A stretch of DNA of 64,000 nucleotides, from assembly GCA_036925085.1 (NCBI GenBank), contig JAUPFP010000017.1:3402058-3466057 (forward strand), written 5' to 3'. Below are positions 1-9,526 of the stretch, one piece after another. Made by a program: the position numbers and the translations under genes. This stretch comes from Brachycybe producta. Taxonomy: Eukaryota; Arthropoda; Diplopoda; Playtdesmida; Andrognathidae. The notes under the pieces are model-generated. The model was given only the letters and a program-made list of their open reading frames with translations. It searched no databases and was not told where the DNA came from. Every line of letters begins with the position of its first letter. The stretch's first letter is position 1.

Positions 1-320
1 GCCTAATGGCCACCAAAGAAAAGAAATAGATGAAGTGGGAGCCTCCTTGGCTTCCCACTTGGATCCAGTCTTTCTTGCTGCCTACAACACAATGCCCTGA
101 ATAAATGGCTGAATACACCATTTATACCTCCAGGTAACTCCACCTGGAGGGGACAGTGGTCACTTCTGACCTCTCACCCATTGACTCCAATGGTGAGAGG
201 TCTGCTGGCACCAAAATGGCATTCATCTCAACAGCCTACTGCAAGCTGTCAAGCAGGCTACCATAGGGAGTTCTTCTGCTAAAATAAAAAAAATTGATTT
301 GAGCAGACCAGGTTGCCACA
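1..320 (-). repeat. Family A 3' LTR, partial
   Basis: On the minus strand the LTR begins TGTGGCAACCTGG at 320 and runs off the window. It aligns along its length with 48640-48971 in the same orientation. It contains a TATA-like TATAAATGG (complement of 118-130). Just upstream on the minus strand lies a purine-rich stretch (complement of about 321-345) that could be the polypurine tract. Confidence 0.65.
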
Positions 321-379
321 ATCCTCTCAACTTCCCTGTTCTGTCTTGCGAACAGGTTGGTCGAGCCAGCCAGGATTGC

Positions 380-2732
380 TCCATCAAACATGACCTACTT
401 AGCTCCCGGATGGTTTCTCTGGCGGTGGCGCAAAAGTGGAGCCCATCCATTCCGCAGTCCACCGACGTGCCTACCACAAGCACAACTAGGAGTTATGCCA
501 CCCAAAACCAGGATCGAAAACCGTTCCTCTAAGTCGGCTAAGTGGCTCATCCAGACGGTAATAGCCATGGTATTGGCAACCTTCCATTTCTGGCTGGTCC
601 TGCCAAAGACCAAGTTGGTTATTCAGATACACCTCTGCATCTGAATACAGGGGCAATGTGCCAACATGCCGTCCCTCAGCCTCAGGCCTAGGGGAGGTTG
701 ATGTTTCTGGTCTTATGGCATCGAACCACCGCTATGGACCAGTGAGAAGGGTGTACCCCCACTGGGGTTCACGGGATCATGTCCTGGTGGAACACTGACT
801 CCTCCCATCGAGGTTCCTTAGCCCCTAGGAGAGGGCGAAGTCATACAATGGCGGGTTCCCACCAATCAAACCCTCAGGTTCGATTCCTGTCCGGCATACT
901 TACCTTAGCATGCCGGGACTCCTCCTTCTCCACCACAGCACCTCCACGTTCAGCTCCCTGGTGCTCACTAGTGGAGGGTGTTGGACTCCCATTCCTTTCA
1001 CACTTGGACTTCTTGTCCTTTTTCTTTTTCTTCTTTTCGTGAAAGGAAAGTTTACCATGTGTCATGTCAGACAACTGACACCGATGACTTACCAGGCCTG
1101 TCAGGTGTAGGCGGGTGGTTAGCCCCTTTACCTTCTCGGGACTTCTTCTTCGAAGGTTTACCGGCTGGAGCTGTACTCTGCTTCGAGGAAGCACCCGCAG
1201 CTGAAGTGGCAGTCGAGGTTTGTTGTGCAGAGACAAACCTTTCTCGATCATCCCAAAAGATGAGTTTCTCCTTCAATGCAAAAATCGGCTGACTCTTGCC
1301 ACCAGCAGCTTTGGCTACTGCACCATGGGCTGGTGCACTGGTAGCCTGCATTGCCCCCTCTGGTGCTCACAATTGGTGCAACACCACGACTGACAGGAGG
1401 TTCCTCTGTACTGAGCAGTCCTCAGGTTGGAGCTCCCTGCAGGGGAGGAAACTTTGCAGCCTGCTGCTCAAACTCCTGCCGCTCACTTGCACGTACTGCA
1501 CGAGCTATAGCCCGGTGCAAGCTCACTGTTTGAGCCGTCAAAAGCTTGAGCTTATTGTCTAAGCTCAGAGGCTGTGCAGGTTGGAAGGCCTTTCCTCGAC
1601 CGGAGGATCTGGCCTTCCCTCTCGAGCTTTCGGCTACAGGTGGGGTGTGAGGGCAGGACCATTTTTGTCCCTTATCACCATCACCACTTGCAAGTTTTCC
1701 CAGTTTACCAGGAGTGGGTACTGGAGGCTGGGCAGAATTCTTCTCCGCTCACCGGTCCCTGTTGGTATTTTCCGACTGCCAGCTGGAGCATCCAGCTGCT
1801 GCTTCAGGCAGACCCAAAATAGCAGCCAGACAACCTTCAGAGTGGGCAAGAGTTTTGGCTGGAAGACCCACCACAGGCATCCACGTCTTCAATTCCTCCT
1901 CACGGGCTTTCAGCCAGGCCTCTTTTTTCTGCAAAAGCCTTGACTCGAGCAGTGATCCATGCGGTTCCGGACTTCTTTTTATGCCTTTTGGTGCCGTCCT
2001 TCACCTGCACTGTTGGAATCTCCCCGATGAAATACCGATGGTTACCGGCCAGGAAGCCTCCTTCCCATTTCATCCGACCAATCCAAGTGGTCTTCTTCTT
2101 TGGCCGGGGTTTCAGCCACGGCCTACAAAGACAATGGACCGTGGGATCCCGTGCTAGATGGTTTACCGACGTAGGTCGCATTACTTCCGTCAGACTCCTA
2201 AGAGTCCTCTGAAAAGTGGTGACGACTCTGACAACTCACTACAGATTCCATCTCAGTGTCAATGACCAAGGATGCCCCCAAGGAGACATCTTTGATATCC
2301 TCCACTGCCCTAGACCAATCTAGGACGTGGCGTTAGACGGAGATGCGGGTTCTTGGGTACTAGCAGTTACCCCATTGGTAGCCGCTCTCCCTCCATCCGA
2401 ACCCTCCTCTGCAGTCTCATCAGCCAGAGGAACTACCGCTGCCACTGACTGAACAGTGGTAGCAGCTGCTTTCCTGGAAAAAAACTGCAGATACCTTTCC
2501 CAGAAGGCTCCGACACTAGTCGGAGTCGAATGCGCCGGTTGCGGATTTTCCACGGCCTCTGCCAACAGAAAACCCCCTCGATTCACCGTCGGCATCAGCC
2601 GCTTCTAGCCCTGTAAGTGATGGGAAGCCCTCCGACTCTAACAGCTTGGCATCCCCAGGATGCAACGGGCTGAGGGAGGTGGAAAGTTGGTGGCTTCCAC
2701 CATCGCTCTTCTCTTTTTCCTCTGTGGTGGAC
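380..2732 (-). pseudogene. Family A accessory ORF, downstream part (decayed)
   Basis: Several short minus-strand open stretches in different frames (2732-2516, 2595-2320, 2181-1900, 1934-1749, 1849-1634, 1351-1067, about 740-480) look like fragments of one protein. They are rich in Ala, Ser, Lys and Pro, with basic runs such as KPSKKKSREGKGANHP and a more structured end containing RWFDAIRPE and QYHGYYRLDEPLSRLRG. The 2680-2600 stretch (HPGDAKLLESEGFPSL) matches element D ([18 protein letters not shown]), and 2060-1590 matches 41.26-41.8 kb. No known domain recognised. Stops and frame changes show decay. Downstream of the integrase, it is an extra 3' gene rather than part of pol. Confidence 0.5.
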
Positions 2733-3176
2733 CTGAAAAGAACAAAAATCACAGTTAGGTACCACTTCCAACCGTGGAAAAGTGAATTCCACAGGTTTTT
2801 ACTATGTGAATTCCCGTTTCCACCATCCAAAATTGGTAAATCACGGTCAAAACCATGGCTCACTGCCTTCGGATGGTGAAAACCACTTTTCTCCCCTTTC
2901 AAACCATTGGAAAGGGTATTCCACGGATTTTCACCGTGCGAATCCCGGATGCCACCGTCCAAAGTTGGAAAATCATGGTCAACAGCATGATTCACTGCCT
3001 TCGGACAATGAAAACCACCCTCTTCCGGGTTCCCACCGTCCAAACACCGTCTAACTTGGGTCTCCCCAAGCGCAACGGCGCTCGGACGGGCAGAACCCGT
3101 CGGAAAAACACTTTCCGCAGTGCTGCGGAAGAGCTGCCAACAGGCAGGAAAAAGAGATTCCCTTACAGGGACTTAC
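2733..3176 (-). other. Candidate intron in the family A accessory gene
   Basis: On the minus strand a strong donor (AAAGTAAGTCC, GT at 3176-3175) and a pyrimidine-rich acceptor (TTCTTTTCAG ending at 2733) bound 444 nt. Element D has the same donor context (46864) and acceptor (TTATTTTCAG at 47360) at matching places. The interval contains two imperfect copies of a roughly 137-bp repeat (starting about 2820 and 2957). Caution: the flanking frames here are not in matching phase, and one frame stays open across the whole interval, so it could be retained coding sequence. Confidence 0.45.
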
Positions 3177-3677
3177 TTTCTTTAAGGTTTCCACTTCAGC
3201 CAGTCCTGCGTTTCGATTTTTGTGGTGCATTTTGGTTTTATTTTTCCGAAACCGCGTGGCCAGCGTCCTTTGTTTAGTTATATAAACAATATGGTGCCTA
3301 GCCACTAAATTCACCGTTTTAGCAGCTAATGACCGTGCTGTAGCGGCTAAAACATCTTCAGTAGCCTCAGCCATGGTCACCATAGTGATTTTACTGTTGT
3401 CTGCCTTTTTAGGGGCAGACACACGACGAATCTCCTTACGCACAGACTGGCTGTGGCGGGCAGAGACATTTACCGTCATACATATGGTAACAGAGGGATT
3501 TACGGATGGATTTCTCCGTCCACGGTCCGATTCCTTCGGGAATTGAGTCAGACAACCTACGGTGAGTCGCCCTTTGTTTTTCTCGAAAACGTGGTGGTCC
3601 CAACACGCGGGGAAGTCTGGCTTCCTCCTTTCCCAGCCATCCACCCAAACTAGCAGATGAACACACTCTCCCACCAT
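3177..3677 (-). pseudogene. Family A accessory ORF, upstream part
   Basis: Open minus-strand stretch following the integrase remnant. The segment RRVSAPKKADNSKITMVTMA and the His/Lys-rich residues after it align with element D around 46610-46770 ([17 protein letters not shown]), so this is a real conserved segment rather than a chance ORF. It ends at the GTAAGT donor at 3176. It is basic with no recognised domain. Confidence 0.45.
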
Positions 3678-3899
3678 GGCAGGGGCTCATTGAGAGTTTG
3701 CTGGAGCATATCAAGCCCAATTCTGGGGGAAAACCCACTCACCTCAAACACCCTCGGTCTCCGCGGACAGAAATTGTTCCGAGAAAACAAATTGTGGCTT
3801 TGGCACCAGAGTCACACTACTCCCCGCCAAAGCCTCTGATTTAGCATACATATCGCTGTCTGCATCAGAGGAGGTGTCAGAGACTCCCAGTCTATCTTC

Positions 3900-4441
3900 C
3901 TCCCTCACGGTGCAAGTGGGTACGCACGGTTTCAAATTGTCAACATGAAACCGATCTTGCACCTTCCGACCATACCCATCTACGAATCCCGTTCAGCTTT
4001 ATAGGCTAAATTCCACTTCATCACCTGGCCGAGCTTCCCAGCTTGGTCCCTAATCCACACCTCGGCACCAGGCGTTTATAGGGGCGGCTGCACTCGGTCG
4101 GAGTCATACTGATCTTTTTGCCTCTTCTGAGCAGCCGTCAATCTTTGATGCGCCTGCTCCTCCACGGCTTGCTGGTCAGGCAAGTCGTGGATTGGACCAT
4201 CCGGAAAAAGGTTATCAACACTCATCCGAGGCTCACGGCCAAACAGCAACTGATACAGAGAGACTTGCGTACTCTCCTGGACAGCTGTGTTATAAGATCA
4301 CACGGCGGGCTGTAACTTGTCGCACCAATCACTCTATTTCTTGAGGGGATCAAGGTACCGCTTGATGGTTTAAATTACGGTTTTGTTCATATGCTCCGTA
4401 AGCCCATTTGCTTGCGGACGGTACACCGTTGTGAAGTGATG
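3900..4441 (-). pseudogene. Integrase C-terminal half, Ty3/gypsy type (broken)
   Basis: The minus strand translates to a typical retroviral-type integrase core end: FTTVYRPQANGLTEHMNKTV, then a region with TQVSLYQLLFGREPRM and a basic tail containing LTAAQKRQKDQYD and GAEVWIRDQAGKLGQV. The glutamate after the PQANG motif is the expected third acidic residue of the D,D-E site. At least five in-frame stops interrupt it and the first two catalytic Asp regions are missing, so it is inactive. It shows the parent of family A was an autonomous Ty3/gypsy element. Confidence 0.8.
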
Positions 4442-4976
4442 CACTATATTATAGCACTCCCAGAACTTCAGCAGGACATTGCTGGAGAACTAGGACCCCC
4501 AATCTGAGACAAGAGCTTTCGGTGTTCCATACTAAATCCACCGTGCTTCCAGGGTGTATTCTGGCTAAAACCACCATGAAACAGGATTCCACTGTCCAAA
4601 ACGGTAAATTTACGGACCAAAGTCCATAAAACACCTTAACGAACTGATGGAACCATGCAAATCTGCTGTATCACGGACCAAAGTTTGTGTCCTACGGTAA
4701 AGAACGGTCAGAGCTTTTTTTACAGGTTTCTACTGTGGTCCCATGGACAAATGTCTATGCCCCATGGTGTACTTCTCAGTAACCGCACTTTTTACCACTT
4801 GGTACCACGATACAACGGACCGAAGCCCACACTCCATGATAAATATGCGGTCAAACAAGGTTACCAGTGTTTTTGGCCGCTGTCCCATGGACCAAAGTTC
4901 GTACCCAGCAGCGTACTAACACTGAGTGGTGATTTGACCGATTAAACAGTGAAATCCACGGTTTTTAATCGTGCGA
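4442..4976. other. Unrecognised remnant between integrase and primer site
   Basis: No credible coding sequence. It has several loose repeats of short words such as GGACCAAAGTT and CACGG, similar in flavour to the candidate intron at 2733-3176 and its counterpart in D. Gag, protease and RT should lie here in a full element and are absent. Confidence 0.4.
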
Positions 4977-5010
4977 GAGGTACCGGGATCGATACCCGGC
5001 ACTTCTACAA
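4977..5010 (-). promoter_or_regulatory. Primer binding site, tRNA-Ala, unusually long match
   Basis: The plus strand reads like the 3' end of a tRNA-Ala: T-arm (CCGGGATCGATACCCGG) then acceptor (CACTTCTA) and CAA. Against tRNA-Ala(AGC) as I remember it, about 25 of 31 bases match. It sits 2 nt from the LTR edge on the minus strand, where a PBS belongs. A usual PBS is about 18 nt; this similarity continues through the T-arm. Confidence 0.65.
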
Positions 5011-5012
5011 AT

Positions 5013-5198
5013 TGTAATGTCCCGAATGGACCGTCACAATACCCGGGCAAGAAAAAACCAACTTACCGGTTTCCAGGTTTCCAATAGGGGACGGGACCGC
5101 ACCCATAGCCGCCTCTCACGATTAAACCTGGGATGTGCCGGCTCCCACGGAGCCTCCTCCCAACGGACACGACGAAACAAGCCGCCATGCCGAGAATC
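5013..5198 (-). repeat. Family A 5' LTR, truncated
   Basis: Plus-strand TGTAATGTCCCGAATGGACC matches the end of the LTR at 48198 onward (TGTAACGTCCCGCCTGGACC), and the similarity continues to about 5198, where a palindromic MITE interrupts it. Sequence beyond the MITE does not continue the LTR. Confidence 0.65.
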
Positions 5199-5649
5199 TG
5201 CACTTTGTAAAAATTTCAACTGGTGACAAAGTAACAGTTTACTATGAAGAAATGTGCTAATGCATTTCTATTAATATGATAATATACATAGAACATCAGT
5301 TACACCACTATTAGGAGAAAAGGAATTTCATATAATGCCCTCAAATCTATAAAAAAGCTCAAATATTTCACAAAGTTGAAAAGTTGAAATTATTCAACTT
5401 TTGTTTAAGCATCCTTTTTGGTGAATATTTGTGCTTTTTTGGTGTTTTGAAGGTGTTATGGTCACCATGTTACTTTTTTCTTCATTTTGGTTTTTCTCAT
5501 CGTTTTCTCTTCAATTAATGGGGGTGACGTTTGTTCTGTTATTAGGCACCATATTACATTTCTATTCTACTACTAATAGAAATGTATTAGCACATTTCTC
5601 CATAGTAAACAAGGTTATTTTTCATCAGTTGAAATTTTTACAGAGTGCA
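5199..5649. mobile_element. Palindromic MITE
   Basis: About 450 bp with long terminal inverted repeats: it starts TGCACTTTGTAAAAATTTCA and ends with an imperfect complement of the first roughly 80 bases (5570-5649). No coding capacity. It lies in the family A LTR. No clear target duplication, so the superfamily is not assigned. Confidence 0.6.
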
Positions 5650-5974
5650 AATTAACTTCGCCACAGTGGAAACAATGCCTACACTTAAAAGTGGAAAATT
5701 TAAATAAAAAGTAAAAATATTAATCAATCCAAAAACATTTAATGAAATAATAGGATTAAATGCGCTGTAAAGATAGATATACATGTACGTAGCACATGTT
5801 GATTTTTATCCAAAATGGTGGCAACATGTCCAGGGAAAACCAATAAGTTGTTTTATTAATCAACATACTGTAAGTAAAGAAACAAGAAATATACATTTAG
5901 CTTTGGATGTGGTTTGGAAGTGGTGTATGATTTTTCAGTTTGTAACCATTATTTCAATTCATTGTTTAGCATAT

Positions 5975-6660
5975 TGTAACACCCTGTAAATCGTGATCCC
6001 GCCAAAACCATAGCCTGGGGGGTAAATAACTCTCAACCGTCCCTCCCTCCTCTCTGACTCACCTTTCTGACTCATGCCCAAGCGGCGGATTGATACATAA
6101 AGGACCATGGTCACTTGGACCTGGTTACACCTCGCAGGTGTACACAGGTCCAAGGTATAAAAGGACCATGTTCCTCTTTGTTAAGTAGTTCTTTCCTTTG
6201 CCTGCTTTTGAGATAAATTCCAAATCATGGGCCTGAGGATTCACCGTTAGTATTTTACTATTCACCCTTGTATCTGTACTTCTTACAAGGAATGAATAAA
6301 AGTGTTGTAACAAGAAGTAGCGTTGTCTTTATGTCTATGTAAATAACTTCTCTTCAGAGGCCGGAGGTTTCATAGGGCAGGAGCTATACGATTCTCAGCA
6401 GCTACAACATCTTCTCTGGTCGGAATACCGATGGAGAAGATGTATATCAGCATCAACCGGAAAAGAGAGAGATGGCCGCCACTCTCCTGCATCGATTTCA
6501 CCCCCATGCAGAAGAGTGACTACAATCTATCTCCATCCAGCTCTCTCTACAGCTCGGATCTTCTCTGTGCAGGTGTCATACTGCTCAGAGAAGAAACGAA
6601 AAGTAGAAAATGTCATCTAAAGGTTGGTAATAAAATGTTGGTTGATGTCAAAAGCTCACA
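5975..6660 (+). repeat. Family B 5' LTR
   Basis: It starts TGTAACACCCTG and ends AAAAGCTCACA. It has a TATA box (TATAAAA at 6156-6162) and a polyadenylation signal (AATAAA at 6295-6300), placing R between them. It differs from the 3' LTR by single bases near 6029, 6210 and 6463. Diverged relatives are the solo LTR at 18462 and the LTR halves bounding element D. Confidence 0.92.
6131..6171 (+). promoter_or_regulatory. LTR core promoter with TATA box
   Basis: GGTGTACACAGGTCCAAGG is followed by TATAAAAGGACCATG. The same block recurs at 15746-15786, 18613-18643 and 42189-42221, and in recognisable form in the family F LTRs (near 22229 and 49580). Its persistence between otherwise diverged LTRs points to a functional core promoter. 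Confidence 0.7.
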
Positions 6661-6662
6661 TT

Positions 6663-6678
6663 TGGTGGAGGTGCGGGG
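6663..6678 (+). promoter_or_regulatory. Primer binding site, tRNA-Ala
   Basis: TGGTGGAGGTGCGGGG lies 2 nt after the 5' LTR. It is complementary to the 3' end of tRNA-Ala (expected TGGTGGAGGTGCCGGGG from memory) with one base missing. The next bases complete GGGGTATAGCTC (6675-6686), which resembles the 5' end of tRNA-Ala itself. Confidence 0.75.
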
Positions 6679-6779
6679 TATAGCTCCATCTGCCTTCTCC
6701 GACCTGTAAACAGAAGCCGTCCTTTGTCCTAAGTCTCGTGATTGTGCCTCACGAGGCTTCGTCCGTCCTTTCTATGTTG

Positions 6780-7140
6780 GAACCACGTATGGAGACCCTC
6801 GATAGCGTCAAAGTCAACCGCGTGGCGCCTGTCTGTAAAACCGCGTATGGAGACCCTCGATCACGTCAAAGTCAACCGCGCGGCGTCCTTTGTGTTGGAA
6901 CCACGTGTGGAGACCCTCGATCACGTCAAAGTCGACCACGTGGCGCATTTTGTAAAACCGCGTATGGAGGCCCTCGATCACGTCAAAGCCAACCGCGCGG
7001 CGTCCTTTGTGTTGGAACCACGTATGGAGGCCCTCGATCACGTCAAAGCCAACCGCGTGGCGCCTTTTTATGTTGGGACCATGTATGGAGGCCCTCGATC
7101 ACGTCAAAGCCAACCGCATGGCACCGGTTTTTGTGGAATC
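6780..7140 (+). repeat. 60-bp tandem repeat in the element B leader
   Basis: Six tandem units of about 57-61 bp, each with TATGGAGRCCCTCGAT and CACGTCAAAGYCAACCGCG, start near 6786, 6845, 6905, 6962, 7021 and 7082. The linkers vary. Because the unit is near a multiple of three, two frames stay open across it, but the translations look like repeat artefacts. It lies just after the primer site, where packaging or translation signals occur. Confidence 0.85.
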
Positions 7141-9106
7141 GCGGAAGAGACTTGTGGCTACACACACCACGTGTCGACCGCGCGATTCTGTGTCCTGTCC
7201 TTAGAGACACGTGGGAACGAACTTTTGTCTGCTGACCGCTTAGCACTCGGAAACGTGGACAACCGTTTGGACACACGTGTTTCCGTCCGTGTTTTTGTAT
7301 TTTATGTTTCCATTACAATCACCCACTGTCACCTTCACTCTTCTTTAATTTTCAAAGTGAAACCCACACCACGTGGGCAACACTTTAAACAAATTCTTCT
7401 TACTCTCCGAGAGGAGTTTGCAGTCTCATTATGAGATGAGCAAACAAATCTCATCTACTAATCTATTCACCTATTAATAGGCTTTTAAAGGACTTGTGTG
7501 TCTTTTAAAATGTCCTATTATCTTCACTCTTCATCTTTAATTTTCAAGCAAGATTCTCCCTAACTCTATTTCATTGTTAGGGGGCTTACAAGCTTAGAAC
7601 ACACTTTTCCTAGCCACGTGGGACTTTCTTGTCCCCCCTTTTCTTTGTTCTTTGTTTTTTTTTACACTTGTGTTTCCCTTGGGACCCTCTAAGTCCCAAG
7701 TCATGTTCTTCAATTTCTCCATCATCATCACCTCAATGCATCATCACATGAACTTTTCCATTGGACAGCACTGAAGCCCGGCTGCCATCTTGGATCGACC
7801 GGACACTCTTCAAAAAGCACCAACGGAGCGGTTTTTCGCTCCATGTGACTCATTGTTGTACCTTCTCTCATCTTTTAGTGTTCTCTTCTCTTTTCTTCTC
7901 TTCCAGAGGGTTGCACGCACGCGCCCCCTGGCGGAGTTTCTCTTGTTAGAGAAAATTTCTCTTTTTCTTTAGATTTTCTCTCTTTTTGTGTCTTTCTCCT
8001 GGCCACCATAAAAACGTGCCCCGGAGGAACTTTTCAATCATCAATCTTTGGACATTGCAATAAACTGAACCGGAAGTGGCCACCACAGCGCCACCTACGG
8101 ACTTCTTCATTCTACTCAACATAGTCCCTCACTGGGCACTGACTCTGTCTTTTTCATCCAGAGCCATCCAGCAGTGAGGACTCAAAATTTCTACAGTCTA
8201 AACACTTCTTCTGGTTCACCAAGCATTTAGCTTGTTGAACACACTTCCATTTCAACACTGTTTTACTTTTTTAATAAAACTAAATTAAAACTTTTGATGT
8301 GCGGGCACCGCACCTAAGTTTTAAACTTTCCAAGTAAAACAGCTTTCTTTTCTTGCTTCTTTGGAGAGTTCGGCCATCTTGAACTTCTCCTTTGTTTGTT
8401 CTTCTTTAAAAAGTTCAGCCATCTTGAACTTTTTGTTCCTTGTGTGTTCTTTACACACACACTCTTGATTCTTGTTTCCAAGTAAAACTAAAAGTGCGGG
8501 CACCGCGCTCTATCTTTACTCTTCGTATTGCTTGCCTCTTCTTCAGGCAGTTGCAATACACTTTCATTTCTAATTCACTTTCCGCAGTGCAATTTCGATT
8601 GGGTGGTGTACCACGCTCGGGATTGTATTGTACATCTGCTGTTTCTCTATTGAGACTTTTTGGAATTCTCGTAACCTCCACGTGGTCGCCAAATACCGCG
8701 TGTCGAGAGATCCTTCTAAAATCTGACACTCAATAGAGAACTCACGACGCTACACCAGTTGGGAACCAAAACTCGTCACACGCCCAACTGAGAACACGAT
8801 CAATACGATACAACCATCACCACACTAACGGAGTGAACGGCCACTTCGTTATACACGTCACAAGCTTAGGTAATCTATCGTTACTCAGTGTATAAGAGTA
8901 CGATAGTGTCGGTTCCCGACAAGCACTAAATTACCGACGCACAGTGACAACACCGACCTACAAACTGAACGAGTCCCATCATACTGGAACCGAAAAGTAT
9001 AGCTCAGAGTGTACTCGAGAACCCTCGGAGCTGCACACAACGACTTGGACTTCGCCGGACTCGTTCATCACCGCACATTCACATTACACAAGCCACATCA
9101 TTAATC
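7141..9106 (+). other. Element B leader, remainder, no convincing gene
   Basis: A pyrimidine-rich stretch to about 8000, then low-complexity sequence with duplicated words: TTCRGCCATCTTGAACTT at 8371 and 8416, and GTGCGGGCACCGC at 8298 and 8492. GCAATAAACTGAACCGGAAG at 8055 recurs in altered form at 11854 in the gap after gag. No ORF with gene-like composition. Confidence 0.5.
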
Positions 9107-9526
9107 ATGGCTACCTCACACGACAATACGGGGTCCCTGTCTGATCACCAGGGTTCACACGAAGATCTGTTGGAAGTACCCGTGACTACTGATGTGACAC
9201 CACCGCCGCGGCCGACTGGGGCCGAGTTTGACCACCTGTCACAACAAGTGGCTGCACTCTCGACTCGTATGTCTCAGCTCATAGACGACCGATTCACACC
9301 GAATCGACCGACTACACCACGGCGGACAACACGCACACACCGACTTCGCGACGATGACTCGGACGCCTCTTCAGCTCCCTATGTTGGCTACAGAGAGCGT
9401 CACGATCGTTACGAAAAACATTACACACCGCACACACGTCATCTACCGCGTACCCTGACTGGCAACAACAAGAGCAGTCAGATGATCCGCGTCACAGAGA
9501 TGAGCGTGCGGAAATACCGATTATGA
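9107..9526 (+). CDS. gag: Element B gag, N-terminal segment
   Basis: It starts at ATG 9107 and reads a plausible gag N-terminus (Pro/Thr-rich, with a short helical stretch containing FDHLSQQVAALSTRMSQLID). Past about residue 105 the composition changes, while the -1 frame from about 9420 becomes gag-like and runs into the next ORF. So a frame change lies between about 9410 and 9475; a run of five A at 9414-9418 is a candidate. The ORF ends in TGA overlapping the next ATG (ATGA at 9523). Either a recent 1-nt lesion or a real recoding or reinitiation site. Confidence 0.7.
   Translation: MATSHDNTGSLSDHQGSHEDLLEVPVTTDVTPPPRPTGAEFDHLSQQVAALSTRMSQLIDDRFTPNRPTTPRRTTRTHRLRDDDSDASSAPYVGYRERHDRYEKHYTPHTRHLPRTLTGNNKSSQMIRVTEMSVRKYRL

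Larger units (their letters stand above)
1..5198 (-). mobile_element. Family A Ty3/gypsy-like LTR element, decayed, cut by the window edge
   Basis: Read on the minus strand this is a degenerate LTR retrotransposon: partial 5' LTR (5013-5198), tRNA-Ala-like primer site (4977-5010), scrambled sequence where gag and RT should be, the C-terminal half of an integrase (about 4441-3900), a two-part accessory ORF region (about 3677-380), and the start of the 3' LTR (320 down to base 1). Gag, protease and RT were not found, so it is internally deleted. The accessory region is homologous to 46.4-48.0 kb (element D) and 41.3-41.8 kb; the LTR matches the solo LTR at 48198-48971. An old, non-functional copy. 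Confidence 0.7.

Noticed and set aside
840..900. tRNA-like 3' half (CAGGTTCGATTCCTGTCCGG)
   Set aside because: The T-arm looks good, but no matching 5' acceptor strand, D-arm or anticodon arm lies in the preceding 75 nt.
6738..7434. Open frames of 165 and 230 codons over the 60-bp repeats
   Set aside because: They exist because the unit length is near a multiple of three; two frames are open and neither has gene-like composition.
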